Under the pieces are notes generated by a model, which made no database searches, was not told the origin of the DNA, and was given only the letters and a program-made list of their open reading frames with translations. The translations under genes were made by a program, and so were the position numbers. This document shows, piece after piece, positions 1 to 5,336 of a DNA stretch of 8,065 bases (positions are counted from its first letter, which is position 1; each line of letters opens with the position of its first letter). Origin of the DNA: VGLO01 sp964599285 (GTDB taxonomy: Bacteria > Patescibacteriota > Minisyncoccia > Minisyncoccales > Staskawiczbacteraceae); the NCBI GenBank assembly GCA_964599285.1, contig CAZREI010000020.1, positions 1-8,065 on the forward strand, read 5' to 3'.

Positions 1-1
1 G

Positions 2-436
2 AAAGGGTTTAAGATCCTGGGGAAAAACTGGCGGACCCACCTTCGCCAAGGCTTCGGCGGGCAGGTAATTTTTGGAGAAATTGATATTATTGCGCGAAAA
101 AAGTTCACCCTGTTAAATAAAATCTTTTGGATTTTAAGTTTTGGTCGCGAGCAAAACTTATTTAACGGGGTAAAGCTGTTTTCATTGTCACCGCGATCTA
201 TCCATTTTGTAGAGGTAAAAACGATCATGAGGAACGATGATAGTTTTTTCCCCGAACAAAAAGTTGATTACAGAAAACAGCAAAAATTAAGAAACTTGGC
301 TCAAATCTGGATGCGAAAACACCACAAGCGCCTACCCTACCAAATTGATATCATCGGCATTGTGATTAATATGCAAACCCAAAAAGCCAAGCTCCGCTAT
401 TTTGCCAACGCCGTCGCGGATACTCATGGAACATGA
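2..436 (+). CDS. yraN: YraN/UPF0102-family endonuclease-like protein, 5' end cut by window edge
   Basis: The reading frame is open from the left edge, so about 25 N-terminal residues are missing. The 144 visible residues start KGFKILGKNWR, which matches the 'G-y-x-I-L-x-x-N-x-R' strand of the YraN family. The family's catalytic-type motifs follow: GEIDIIA (visible residues 25-31) and HFVEVKT (68-74), as in PD-(D/E)XK nuclease folds, then a K-rich helix (KVDYRKQQKLRNLA) and the strand YQIDIIGIV. Family members are normally about 120 residues with a short turn between the GEID and EVK strands. Here roughly 30 extra residues lie between them and about 10 more precede GEID, and both insertions coincide with palindromic DNA (35-66 and 107-171). 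All motifs survive, so the gene may still work. The biochemical role of YraN is poorly known; nucleic-acid cleavage or repair is an inference from the fold. The stop codon lies inside a heptamer repeat. Confidence 0.85.
   Translation, partial: KGFKILGKNWRTHLRQGFGGQVIFGEIDIIARKKFTLLNKIFWILSFGREQNLFNGVKLFSLSPRSIHFVEVKTIMRNDDSFFPEQKVDYRKQQKLRNLAQIWMRKHHKRLPYQIDIIGIVINMQTQKAKLRYFANAVADTHGT
35..66. repeat. GC-rich palindromic repeat inserted in frame in yraN
   Basis: Imperfect palindrome: outer arms ACCT (39-42) and AGGT (63-66), inner arms CGCC (44-47) and GGCG (56-59), and a core AAG-G-CTT. It is read through in the yraN frame as THLRQGFGGQV. Normal YraN proteins go almost directly from the N-W-R strand to GEID, so this looks like an insertion of about 10 codons. 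From memory, very similar 'cgccaaggct..ggcggg' palindromes are dispersed in candidate-phylum genomes; that cannot be checked here. Confidence 0.6.
107..171. repeat. 65-nt palindromic element folding as a perfect three-way junction, in frame in yraN
   Basis: Three helices abut with no unpaired base between them. The outer helix is 107-118 with 160-171 (12 pairs, one T-G wobble at 111/167). The second is 119-124 with 130-135 (6 pairs, 5-nt loop). The third is 136-143 with 152-159 (8 pairs, loop 144-151). The element is translated in the yraN frame, adding a hydrophobic/aromatic stretch (FTLLNKIFWILSFGRE...) between the GEID and FVEVK motifs, where the family usually has a short turn. It resembles in behaviour the Rickettsia palindromic elements, which also insert in frame in genes. 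No sequence relation to them is claimed. Confidence 0.75.
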
Positions 437-445
437 AACATGAAA
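425..445 (+). repeat. Three 7-nt units (CATGRAA type) across the yraN stop codon
   Basis: CATGGAA, CATGAAA and CATGAAA follow each other without gaps. The yraN stop TGA (434-436) is inside the second unit, so the last residues of YraN are encoded by the repeat. No inverted partner array is seen nearby, unlike the arrays at 897-983, 2330-2420 and 7269-7370. Confidence 0.6.
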
Positions 446-475
446 CAAAGCCTTGACGAAAATTGTCATTAAATT

Positions 476-787
476 ATGGACATTGTATCATTATTTTTCT
501 TGGCGTTTCTATCTGGCATTGCCATTACGTTTATTTTTGAATTGATTTTGAAAACCAACAAAAAACTGCGGGATCGGTATTATCGCCGCCATGAAATTTT
601 GTTTGGGTATCACGTGCATCATAGTACGGTCGGGCTGCTGCTGGTGGCACTGGGCATGGTTGCTTTGGTGGCGCACCACGCGACTGTTGCTGTTGATGCC
701 GCGGGAATCGGCGTTGGAATCATTGCCATGCATACCATATCGTCGAAAAGATTTGTTTTTATTGAAAAAGAAAATTTTAGCAAGTGA
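476..787 (+). CDS. Small histidine-rich integral membrane protein, function unknown
   Basis: A 103-residue protein, not recognised as a named family. It has a hydrophobic helix at about residues 3-25, a basic loop (KTNKKLRDRYYRRHE, 26-40), and two more hydrophobic segments at about 51-66 and 70-87, followed by a charged tail. The striking feature is histidine placed next to the membrane segments: GYHVHHS at 44-50, HH at 67-68, and H86. This could be a metal or heme site, or simply conserved packing; nothing else in the window decides. The ATG at 476 follows AT-rich DNA with no Shine-Dalgarno motif. The gene lies 39 nt after yraN and upstream of the nusA promoter. The antisense and out-of-frame readings over the same DNA lack a plausible protein character, while this frame shows clear membrane topology. 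Confidence 0.7.
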   Translation: MDIVSLFFLAFLSGIAITFIFELILKTNKKLRDRYYRRHEILFGYHVHHSTVGLLLVALGMVALVAHHATVAVDAAGIGVGIIAMHTISSKRFVFIEKENFSK

Positions 788-800
788 CCGCATATCCGAG

Positions 801-829
801 TTGACACCCGTGTTTTGTTTTGCTAAGCT
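801..829 (+). promoter_or_regulatory. Sigma70-type promoter ahead of nusA
   Basis: A perfect -35 TTGACA (801-806) is followed by a 17-nt spacer and -10 TAAGCT (824-829), with an extended TG at 821-822. Predicted transcription start is near 836, giving a leader of about 165 nt before the nusA GTG. The region from here to 1001 holds no gene. Confidence 0.7.
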
Positions 830-854
830 GAAACCAACGTAGTGAATTATTATG

Positions 855-878
855 TCCGTCTGACCAACGGATTTTTTT
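855..878 (+). terminator. Terminator-like hairpin in the nusA leader (possible attenuator)
   Basis: Arms TCCGT (855-859) and ACGGA (867-871) with a 7-nt loop are followed directly by T7 (872-878). The stem is only 5 bp, so it is a weak intrinsic terminator by itself. It sits about 20 nt after the predicted start of the 801-829 promoter and before nusA. It could therefore attenuate nusA transcription or end readthrough from upstream. Confidence 0.5.
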
Positions 879-896
879 ATAATAAAAAATCAAACT

Positions 897-983
897 CTAA
901 GCACTAAATCCTAAATCCTAAACAAATTCCAAATTCTAAATCCCAAAACGTTTTAGAATTTAGAGTTTAGAATTTAGAATTTC
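897..983. repeat. AT-rich heptamer array with inverted halves upstream of nusA
   Basis: The left half (897-950) is built of 7-nt units such as CTAAGCA, CTAAATC (twice), CAAATTC (twice) and TAAATCC, with one 5-nt slip at 918-922. The right half (956-983) is four units: GAATTTA, GAGTTTA, GAATTTA and GAATTTC. The halves are complementary: AAATTCTAAA (931-940) pairs perfectly with 952-961 or, alternatively, 966-975, and 892-900 pairs perfectly with 960-968. In RNA this would be a long AT hairpin with interchangeable registers. Confidence 0.75.
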
Positions 984-999
984 TTTTGCAGAGCAAAAG
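983..999 (+). promoter_or_regulatory. 7-bp hairpin directly before the nusA start codon
   Basis: CTTTTGC (983-989) and GCAAAAG (993-999) are perfect arms around a 3-nt loop. The GTG start is at 1002, so the hairpin occupies the place of a ribosome binding site, and no free Shine-Dalgarno sequence is visible. It may modulate translation initiation; this is inference. Confidence 0.5.
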
Positions 1000-1001
1000 C
1001 T

Positions 1002-2324
1002 GTGGATTTAAAATCATTTCAAAGAGCATTGTCGCAAATTGCTGAAACTCGGGGAATCTCGCCCGAAGTCATTATTGGAACGCTGGAAGCAGCGCTGGCA
1101 ACCGCATACAAAAAAGATTACGGCAAAAAGGGGCAGAAAATAAAAGCCAAGTTTAATCCGGTGTCGGGCGACGTAAAGTTTTGGCAACTCAAACTGGTGG
1201 TGGACGAATCCATGCTCTACACCGAAGAAGAAATCGAAGCTTTAAAAGCTCAAAAGCTAGTGCCGGCCGAAGATTTTGACCGCGTGGAAGAAGGCCAAGA
1301 GCCGCCCAAAAAAGTAGTCTTTAATCCCGAAAAACATATCATGCTGGACGAGGCTCGTCAAAAAAATCCCAAAATCCAACTGGGCGAAGAGCTGGAAATT
1401 CCCTTAATTTCAAAACAGGATTACGGCCGCATTGCCGCCCAAACCGCCAAGCAGGTCATTTTGCAAAAAATCCGCGAGGCCGAAAAAGATGTCATCGCTT
1501 CGGAGTATCGCAGTAAAGAAGGGGAAATTATTTCGGGCGTGGTCCAGCGCATGGAAGGCAGCACGGTGCTGGTTGACATTGGCAAAACGTTGGGGCTTTT
1601 GAATCGCGAAGAGCAGATTCCAGGCGAATTTTACCGTCAGGGTCAGCGCTTGAAATTATACATTTTAAAAGTGGAAGACGGGCCGAAGGGGTCGGTGGTT
1701 TTGCTATCGCGCGCTTATCCAAAATTAGTTTCGCGGCTTTTTGAGTTGGAAGTGCCGGAAATTTCTTCAGGAACGGTGGTGATAAAATCTATCGCGCGCG
1801 AACCCGGGTACCGGACCAAAATTGCCGTGGCTTCCACGGAACAGGGCATTGACCCGATTGGCAGCTGCGTCGGCCAACGAGGCACTCGCATTATGGCAGT
1901 TATCAATGAACTGGGTGGCGAGAAAATTGACGTGATTGAATGGCAGGAAAATCCGGAAAAATATATTCAAAGCGCGCTCTCGCCCGCCAAAATCGCCGGT
2001 GTGAAAATAGAAGATAAAAATACCGCCACCGTTTTTGTGGGTGAAGACCAGCTGTCGCTTGCCATTGGAAAAGAAGGCCGCAACGTGCGCCTGGCATCTA
2101 ACTTGACCGGTTGGAAGATAGACATTAAGCCAGATACTAAAGTACCGCAGAAAAACGCGGAAATTAACCCTTCGACAAGCTCAGGGCAAGGCGCAAAATC
2201 ACGCGGAAAAGCAGAAGAAGGCGAGCCCGCCTCTGCTGAAGCTACAGCGGGCGAGGCAGAAAAGCCAGAGAAAGAGAAAAAAGTAAAAAAAACTAAAAAA
2301 ACTAAAAAAGAAAAAGAAATATAA
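1002..2324 (+). CDS. nusA: Transcription termination/antitermination factor NusA
   Basis: A 440-residue NusA, the RNA polymerase-associated factor that controls pausing, termination and antitermination. The N-terminal polymerase-binding domain (about 1-170) begins MDLKSFQRALSQIAE, which supports the GTG start; a stop lies in frame at 975-977. It also contains a family-variable stretch at about 55-115. An S1 domain follows at about 173-238. Two KH domains carry their GxxG loops: DPIGSCVGQRGTRI (284-297, with ELGGEKIDVIEW after it) and LAIGKEGRNVRLASNLTGW (353-371). These closely match the known NusA KH motifs. The E. coli-type C-terminal acidic repeats are absent. Instead, residues about 386-440 form a low-complexity K/E-rich tail whose codons include two palindromic repeats (2168-2187, 2225-2257) and A-rich tracts prone to slippage (2279-2316). 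The usual partners rimP and infB are not adjacent. Confidence 0.95.
   Translation: MDLKSFQRALSQIAETRGISPEVIIGTLEAALATAYKKDYGKKGQKIKAKFNPVSGDVKFWQLKLVVDESMLYTEEEIEALKAQKLVPAEDFDRVEEGQEPPKKVVFNPEKHIMLDEARQKNPKIQLGEELEIPLISKQDYGRIAAQTAKQVILQKIREAEKDVIASEYRSKEGEIISGVVQRMEGSTVLVDIGKTLGLLNREEQIPGEFYRQGQRLKLYILKVEDGPKGSVVLLSRAYPKLVSRLFELEVPEISSGTVVIKSIAREPGYRTKIAVASTEQGIDPIGSCVGQRGTRIMAVINELGGEKIDVIEWQENPEKYIQSALSPAKIAGVKIEDKNTATVFVGEDQLSLAIGKEGRNVRLASNLTGWKIDIKPDTKVPQKNAEINPSTSSGQGAKSRGKAEEGEPASAEATAGEAEKPEKEKKVKKTKKTKKEKEI
2168..2187. repeat. CCCTTCGAC...TCAGGG-type palindrome in the nusA tail
   Basis: CCCT (2168-2171) and AGGG (2183-2186) are the arms of a short palindrome read in the nusA frame as NPSTSSGQG. 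The translated PSTSSGQ signature is, from general knowledge, a frequent result of this dispersed bacterial repeat landing in coding sequence. It lies just after the second KH domain, in a part of NusA that tolerates insertion. Confidence 0.65.
2225..2257. repeat. Second GC-rich palindrome in the nusA tail
   Basis: GCCCGC (2225-2230) pairs perfectly with GCGGGC (2247-2252), and the core CTG...CAG adds pairs (2233-2235 with 2245-2247 in an alternative register). The outer GCCTC/GAGGC copies (2229-2233, 2253-2257) are also complementary. It is translated as EPASAEATAGEA. It is a different family from the 2168 repeat and similar in style to the one at 35-66. Confidence 0.65.
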
Positions 2325-2329
2325 AACGA

Positions 2330-2420
2330 GAATCTTGAATCTGGAATCTTGTAGCTTGAATGGAATATGGAATTCAGAATTCCTAATTCTATTCCAGCTT
2401 CCAGATACAAGATTCCAGAT
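2330..2420. repeat. 13-unit heptamer array folding into a long hairpin between nusA and hppA
   Basis: The 91 bases divide exactly into thirteen 7-nt units. The left units are of the type GAATCTT / GAATCTG and the right units of the type TCCAGAT / TCCAGCT, which is the reverse complement in shifted phase. Arms 2339-2353 and 2406-2420 pair perfectly over 15 bp. Inner pairing continues with few mismatches (2361-2367 with 2390-2396, and 2369-2374 with 2378-2383 around a 3-nt loop). A T7 tract (2424-2430) follows 3 nt after the hairpin and runs into the hppA ATG. It could act as a terminator, an RNA-stability element, or both. The 7-nt period argues against coding. Confidence 0.8.
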
Positions 2421-2430
2421 GTATTTTTTT

Positions 2431-4425
2431 ATGTTAATTACTTATTTCCCCATCATCGTTTCGCTTTTTGCCATCGCGTTTGTGTTTTTTCTCATTACAA
2501 AAATTAACAAAGCTCCGGCGGCAAAAGACAAAGCCGTTGCCATTACCGAAGCTATCAAAGAGGGCGCCATTTCTTACTTAAAACGCCAATACAAAACTGT
2601 TAGCATTGTTGCCGCAATAGTATTTTTGGCGCTTTGGATTTTTATGGGGTGGAAGCTGGCCTTTGGATTTTTAATCGGCGCGGTTTTGTCGGGATTATCC
2701 GGATTTATCGGTATGCTGGTATCTACCCAAACCAATACGCGCGTAGCCGAAGCTTCCAAAAAAGGCTTGGCGCAGGGGCTGGACTTGTCATTTAAAGGAG
2801 GCTTGGTAACCGGACTTTTGGTAGTCAGCCTTGGATTGTTGGCGGTGTCAGGATACTATTTTGCTACCGGAATTTCGGGACTGATTGCTTTGGGATTTGG
2901 CGCTAGTTTGATTTCGGTTTTCGCGCGCGTGGGCGGAGGTATTTACACCAAAGCCGCTGACGTGGGCGCCGACTTGGTTGGAAAAGTAGAAAAGGGAATT
3001 CCCGAAGACGATCCGCGAAATCCGGGAGTCATTGCCGACCAAGTGGGAGACAACGTGGGAGACTGCGCCGGCATGGCCGCTGACATTTTTGAAACCTATT
3101 CAGTGACCATGGTGGCCACCATGATTTTGGGGGCGCTGCTTTACCCAAGGTCAAATCAGTTTATTTTACTGCCGCTCTTTTTGGGAAGCATTTCTATTTT
3201 AACGTCGTTGATTGGCAGCTTTTTTGTGCGCCTGGGGAAAAGCAAAAGCATTATGGGGGCGATGTATAAAGGTTTGGCCGTTTCAACTATTTTATCGGCG
3301 ATAGGATTTTATCCGTTAATTTCTAACATGATGGCGGGGCAAGATATTCCTACCAATAATTTGTACGGGGCAACTCTGGTGGGCTTGGTCATTGCCGCCG
3401 GAATGTTCATCATTACCGAATACTACACCTCAAAAAAATTCAGTCCGGTGCAATCCATTGCCAAGGCGTCTGAAACGGGACACGCCACCAATATTATCCG
3501 CGGCATCGGGCTTGGCATGCAGTCAACGGCTTATCCGGTTTTGCTAATTGCCTGCGGAACGGTCATCAGCTTTTGGCTGGCTGGCGTGTATGGTGTGGCG
3601 CTGGCGGTGGTTTCTATGCTATCTATTTCTGGAATTGTGGTGGGAGTTGACGCGTACGGTCCCATCACCGACAACGCTGGAGGAATTGCCGAAATGTCGG
3701 GCATGCCCGAAGAAGTTCGCAAAATTACCGATGCGCTCGACGCCGTGGGTAACACCACCAAAGCAGTAACCAAGGGGTATGCCATTGCTTCCGCGGGATT
3801 GGCGGCGCTGGTGTTATTTTCTGCTTACAGCCAAAAAGTTATTGATTTGACGGGCAACCAAAGCGCGGCAACGTTTATTTTGTCTGACCCAAAAGTCATT
3901 GCGGGGTTATTAATTGGAGGACTCTTACCTTATTTATTTGCATCGTTTTTGATGGGCGCGGTAGGAAAAACGGCGGGCAAGGTAGTGGAAGAAGTGCGTC
4001 GACAGTTTAAGCAAATCAAGGGGCTGATGGAAGGCACGGCAAAACCGGAATATGGAAAATGTGTTGATATTGTCACCAAAGCGGCCATCAAAGAAATGAT
4101 GGTGCCGGCCTTAATTCCCGTGGTTGCGCCAATCATCGTTGGCTGGCTGTTGGGAGTGCAAGCGCTGGGAGGTTTGTTAATCGGAGCCACCGTCACCGGA
4201 CTATTTGTGGGGATTTCCATGACCACCGGAGGAGCCGCCTGGGACAACGCCAAAAAATACATTGAAGAAGGAAATCTTGGGGGAAAAGGCAGTTTCGCCC
4301 ACCAAGCCGCAGTAACCGGAGACACCGTGGGAGATCCATACAAAGACACAGCCGGCCCAGCAATCAACCCAATGATTAAGGTGTTGAATATTGTAGCTCT
4401 CTTAATTGTGGCGTTTCTCATTTAA
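2431..4425 (+). CDS. hppA: Membrane-bound H+-translocating pyrophosphatase, K+-independent type
   Basis: Splits pyrophosphate and uses the energy to pump H+ across the cytoplasmic membrane. It is a 664-residue, strongly hydrophobic protein; the family has about 16 membrane helices. Pyrophosphate/Mg-binding motifs are present in order: DVGADLVGKVE (177-187), DDPRNPGVIADQVGDNVGD (193-211), the loop DAYGPITDNAGGIAEMSG, and GDTVGDPYKDTAGP near the C-terminus (from 630). The subclass determinant reads GNTTKAVTKG, with Lys444 and Thr447. Lys plus Thr here is the signature of K+-independent proton pumps, while Ala plus Gly/Ala marks K+-dependent enzymes, including the Na+ pumps. The start is chosen at ATG 2431 (MLITYFPIIVSLFAI). 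ATG 2419 is possible, but it overlaps the hairpin array, and the TTG at 2335 would translate the array. No Shine-Dalgarno motif is seen. Confidence 0.95.
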   Translation: MLITYFPIIVSLFAIAFVFFLITKINKAPAAKDKAVAITEAIKEGAISYLKRQYKTVSIVAAIVFLALWIFMGWKLAFGFLIGAVLSGLSGFIGMLVSTQTNTRVAEASKKGLAQGLDLSFKGGLVTGLLVVSLGLLAVSGYYFATGISGLIALGFGASLISVFARVGGGIYTKAADVGADLVGKVEKGIPEDDPRNPGVIADQVGDNVGDCAGMAADIFETYSVTMVATMILGALLYPRSNQFILLPLFLGSISILTSLIGSFFVRLGKSKSIMGAMYKGLAVSTILSAIGFYPLISNMMAGQDIPTNNLYGATLVGLVIAAGMFIITEYYTSKKFSPVQSIAKASETGHATNIIRGIGLGMQSTAYPVLLIACGTVISFWLAGVYGVALAVVSMLSISGIVVGVDAYGPITDNAGGIAEMSGMPEEVRKITDALDAVGNTTKAVTKGYAIASAGLAALVLFSAYSQKVIDLTGNQSAATFILSDPKVIAGLLIGGLLPYLFASFLMGAVGKTAGKVVEEVRRQFKQIKGLMEGTAKPEYGKCVDIVTKAAIKEMMVPALIPVVAPIIVGWLLGVQALGGLLIGATVTGLFVGISMTTGGAAWDNAKKYIEEGNLGGKGSFAHQAAVTGDTVGDPYKDTAGPAINPMIKVLNIVALLIVAFLI

Positions 4426-4832
4426 TGTTAACTGTGAAAACTAGTGTAAAACCGAGCAAGGTTCATGGTCTTGGATTGTTCGCTGATGAAAAAATTCCTA
4501 AAGGGACTGTGATTTGGAAGTTTGATTCGCAATTTGATATTTATTTTGATCAAAAAGAAGTTGAGTGTATGCCAAAGCAACGGCGAGAATTTATCATGCG
4601 ATACGCCCCACTTTCTATAATCAGTAAGAAATATGTTTTTTCCATTGACGATAGCAGATTTATGAATCATTCCTCAATTAACCAGAACATGGATGTTGTT
4701 GATGTTAAGGGAGAACCAGAAAAGGTTGCAATTGCAAATAGAGATATTGATGTGGGCGAAGAACTATTGACCGATTACCGCGAGTTTGACGCAGTAGACC
4801 AACATGACGAAACAGACTACCTAAAAACGTAA
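4425..4832 (+). CDS. Small SET-domain protein (putative lysine methyltransferase)
   Basis: A 135-residue protein consisting of little more than a SET domain. It has the N-terminal cofactor-loop motif KVHGLGLFADEKIPKGTVI (12-30), the RFMNHSS motif (78-84) in the place of the conserved N-H-S that binds S-adenosylmethionine, and GEELLTDY (111-118), matching the G-E-E-L-x-x-D-Y end motif with its conserved tyrosine. SET proteins transfer methyl groups to protein lysines; the substrate here is unknown. Its ATG overlaps the hppA stop (TAATG), so translation is probably coupled to the pyrophosphatase. Its base composition is visibly more AT-rich than nusA or hppA, which may mean later acquisition. 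The cysteine-rich post-SET region of eukaryotic histone methyltransferases is absent. Confidence 0.85.
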   Translation: MLTVKTSVKPSKVHGLGLFADEKIPKGTVIWKFDSQFDIYFDQKEVECMPKQRREFIMRYAPLSIISKKYVFSIDDSRFMNHSSINQNMDVVDVKGEPEKVAIANRDIDVGEELLTDYREFDAVDQHDETDYLKT

Positions 4833-4843
4833 AAAATAAATTT

Positions 4844-5065
4844 ATGGTTGATAAAAATATTACACTTTACGATGTTATGTTGGCCATGGAAGAAGGGTTT
4901 GAGAAAATTGATGGCAAACTCAATCGCATGGACAAGCGTTTGGAACGGATAGAAGCCAGCTTGACGGCTGAAGGTTCGCAAAAAGAGGAAATTGACCGCC
5001 GGGTCAGTCACCTAGAACAGGCTCTTGCCATTAAGCTTCCCAAAGAAGAGCATCCGATGATTTAA
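4844..5065 (+). CDS. Small coiled-coil protein, function unknown
   Basis: A 73-residue acidic/basic protein with heptad-like spacing of hydrophobic residues through about 10-58 (EEGFEKIDGKLNRMDKRLER...IDRRVSHLEQAL). It is predicted to form a single long helix and probably a coiled-coil oligomer. Proteins of the pattern 'ITLxDLxxxMxxGFExID' are, from memory, frequent in candidate-phylum genomes and without known function. It starts 11 nt after the SET gene with AT-rich DNA and no Shine-Dalgarno motif. Unlike the SET gene, its composition is close to that of the core genes. It has no signal peptide or membrane segment. Confidence 0.65.
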   Translation: MVDKNITLYDVMLAMEEGFEKIDGKLNRMDKRLERIEASLTAEGSQKEEIDRRVSHLEQALAIKLPKEEHPMI

Positions 5066-5071
5066 GTTAGT

Positions 5072-5100
5072 TTGATTTTTGGCGTCTTATCCTATATAAA
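5072..5100 (+). promoter_or_regulatory. Candidate promoter ahead of the broken antitoxin-like gene
   Basis: TTGATT (5072-5077), a 17-nt spacer, then TATAAA (5095-5100). The predicted start is about 5107, only a few bases before the ATG at 5110, so the message would be leaderless or nearly so. The -35 is a moderate match. Confidence 0.45.
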
Positions 5101-5109
5101 GAAGCTACT

Positions 5110-5317
5110 ATGGTTTCATTAAACATTACCATTAAACAAGATAAAAAACGCCCCAAGAAAACGGTGGTGGAATTTAACGCGGATCAATTTGAAAAGTTGG
5201 CAGCAGTTTTTGGCTTACTTATTTAGCTCAAAGTTTTTAGAAAGCATGGATAGGGCGGAAAAAGATGTTAAGGCCGGAAGAGTAAGAAAAATAAAATCTT
5301 TCAAAGAATTAAGATAA
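5110..5317 (+). pseudogene. Antitoxin-like small protein gene, frameshifted by a 4-bp duplication
   Basis: Frame 1 from ATG 5110 reads MVSLNITIKQDKKRPKKT..., then ...FEKLAAVFGLLI, and stops at TAG 5224-5226. The frame beginning AGC at 5225 then continues as SSKFLESMDRAEKDVKAGRVRKIKSFKELR to TAA 5315-5317. The join contains a tandem duplication, CTTA CTTA at 5214-5221. Removing one copy restores one continuous frame (...AVFGLFSSKFLE...) of about 67 residues. The C-terminal 'RAEKDxxAGRVxKIKSxKELR' pattern resembles small antitoxin-type proteins that often precede a RelE/ParE-like toxin in such genomes; this assignment is from memory. No toxin gene follows. The gene appears to be a recently inactivated orphan, unless the duplication is an assembly error or strain variant. 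Confidence 0.7.
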
Positions 5318-5324
5318 TTTTTAG

Positions 5325-5330
5325 TATAGT
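5325..5330 (+). promoter_or_regulatory. Possible -10 element for a leaderless transcript
   Basis: TATAGT lies 6 nt before the ATG at 5337, which would place the transcription start at the start codon. No good -35 is visible at the right distance, so this is tentative. Confidence 0.3.
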
Positions 5331-5336
5331 AAACTT

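Noticed and set aside
107..171. tRNA or hammerhead ribozyme suggested by the branched fold
   Set aside because: There is no tRNA T-loop/anticodon arrangement or CCA end, and the junction has no unpaired catalytic core bases; the DNA is also in an open protein frame.
453..475. TTGACG as a -35 box for the gene at 476
   Set aside because: There is no -10 at a workable distance before the ATG; a 17-nt spacer would place it inside the coding sequence.
509..793. 94-codon minus-strand frame over the small membrane protein gene
   Set aside because: Low-complexity, Asn/His-rich product with no start signal; the plus-strand frame has coherent membrane segments.
853..864. Three-codon leader peptide (ATG TCC GTC TGA) ahead of the nusA leader hairpin
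   Set aside because: Too short to distinguish from chance, and no codon pattern suggests amino-acid attenuation.
897..983. CRISPR-like array
   Set aside because: Units are 7 nt without spacers, and orientation flips at the centre.
2335..2430. N-terminal extension of HppA from TTG 2335
   Set aside because: It would translate the heptamer array, whose 7-nt period does not fit coding, and the normal family N-terminus begins at ATG 2431.
3930..4421. 163-codon open frame on the minus strand inside hppA
   Set aside because: It is the antisense of a strongly conserved pyrophosphatase region and shows no family motif; long antisense frames are common over such codon usage.
5206..5230. Programmed +1 frameshift in the antitoxin-like gene
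   Set aside because: The site lacks a recognisable slippery codon of the prfB kind, and the tandem CTTA gives a simple mutational explanation; not fully excluded.
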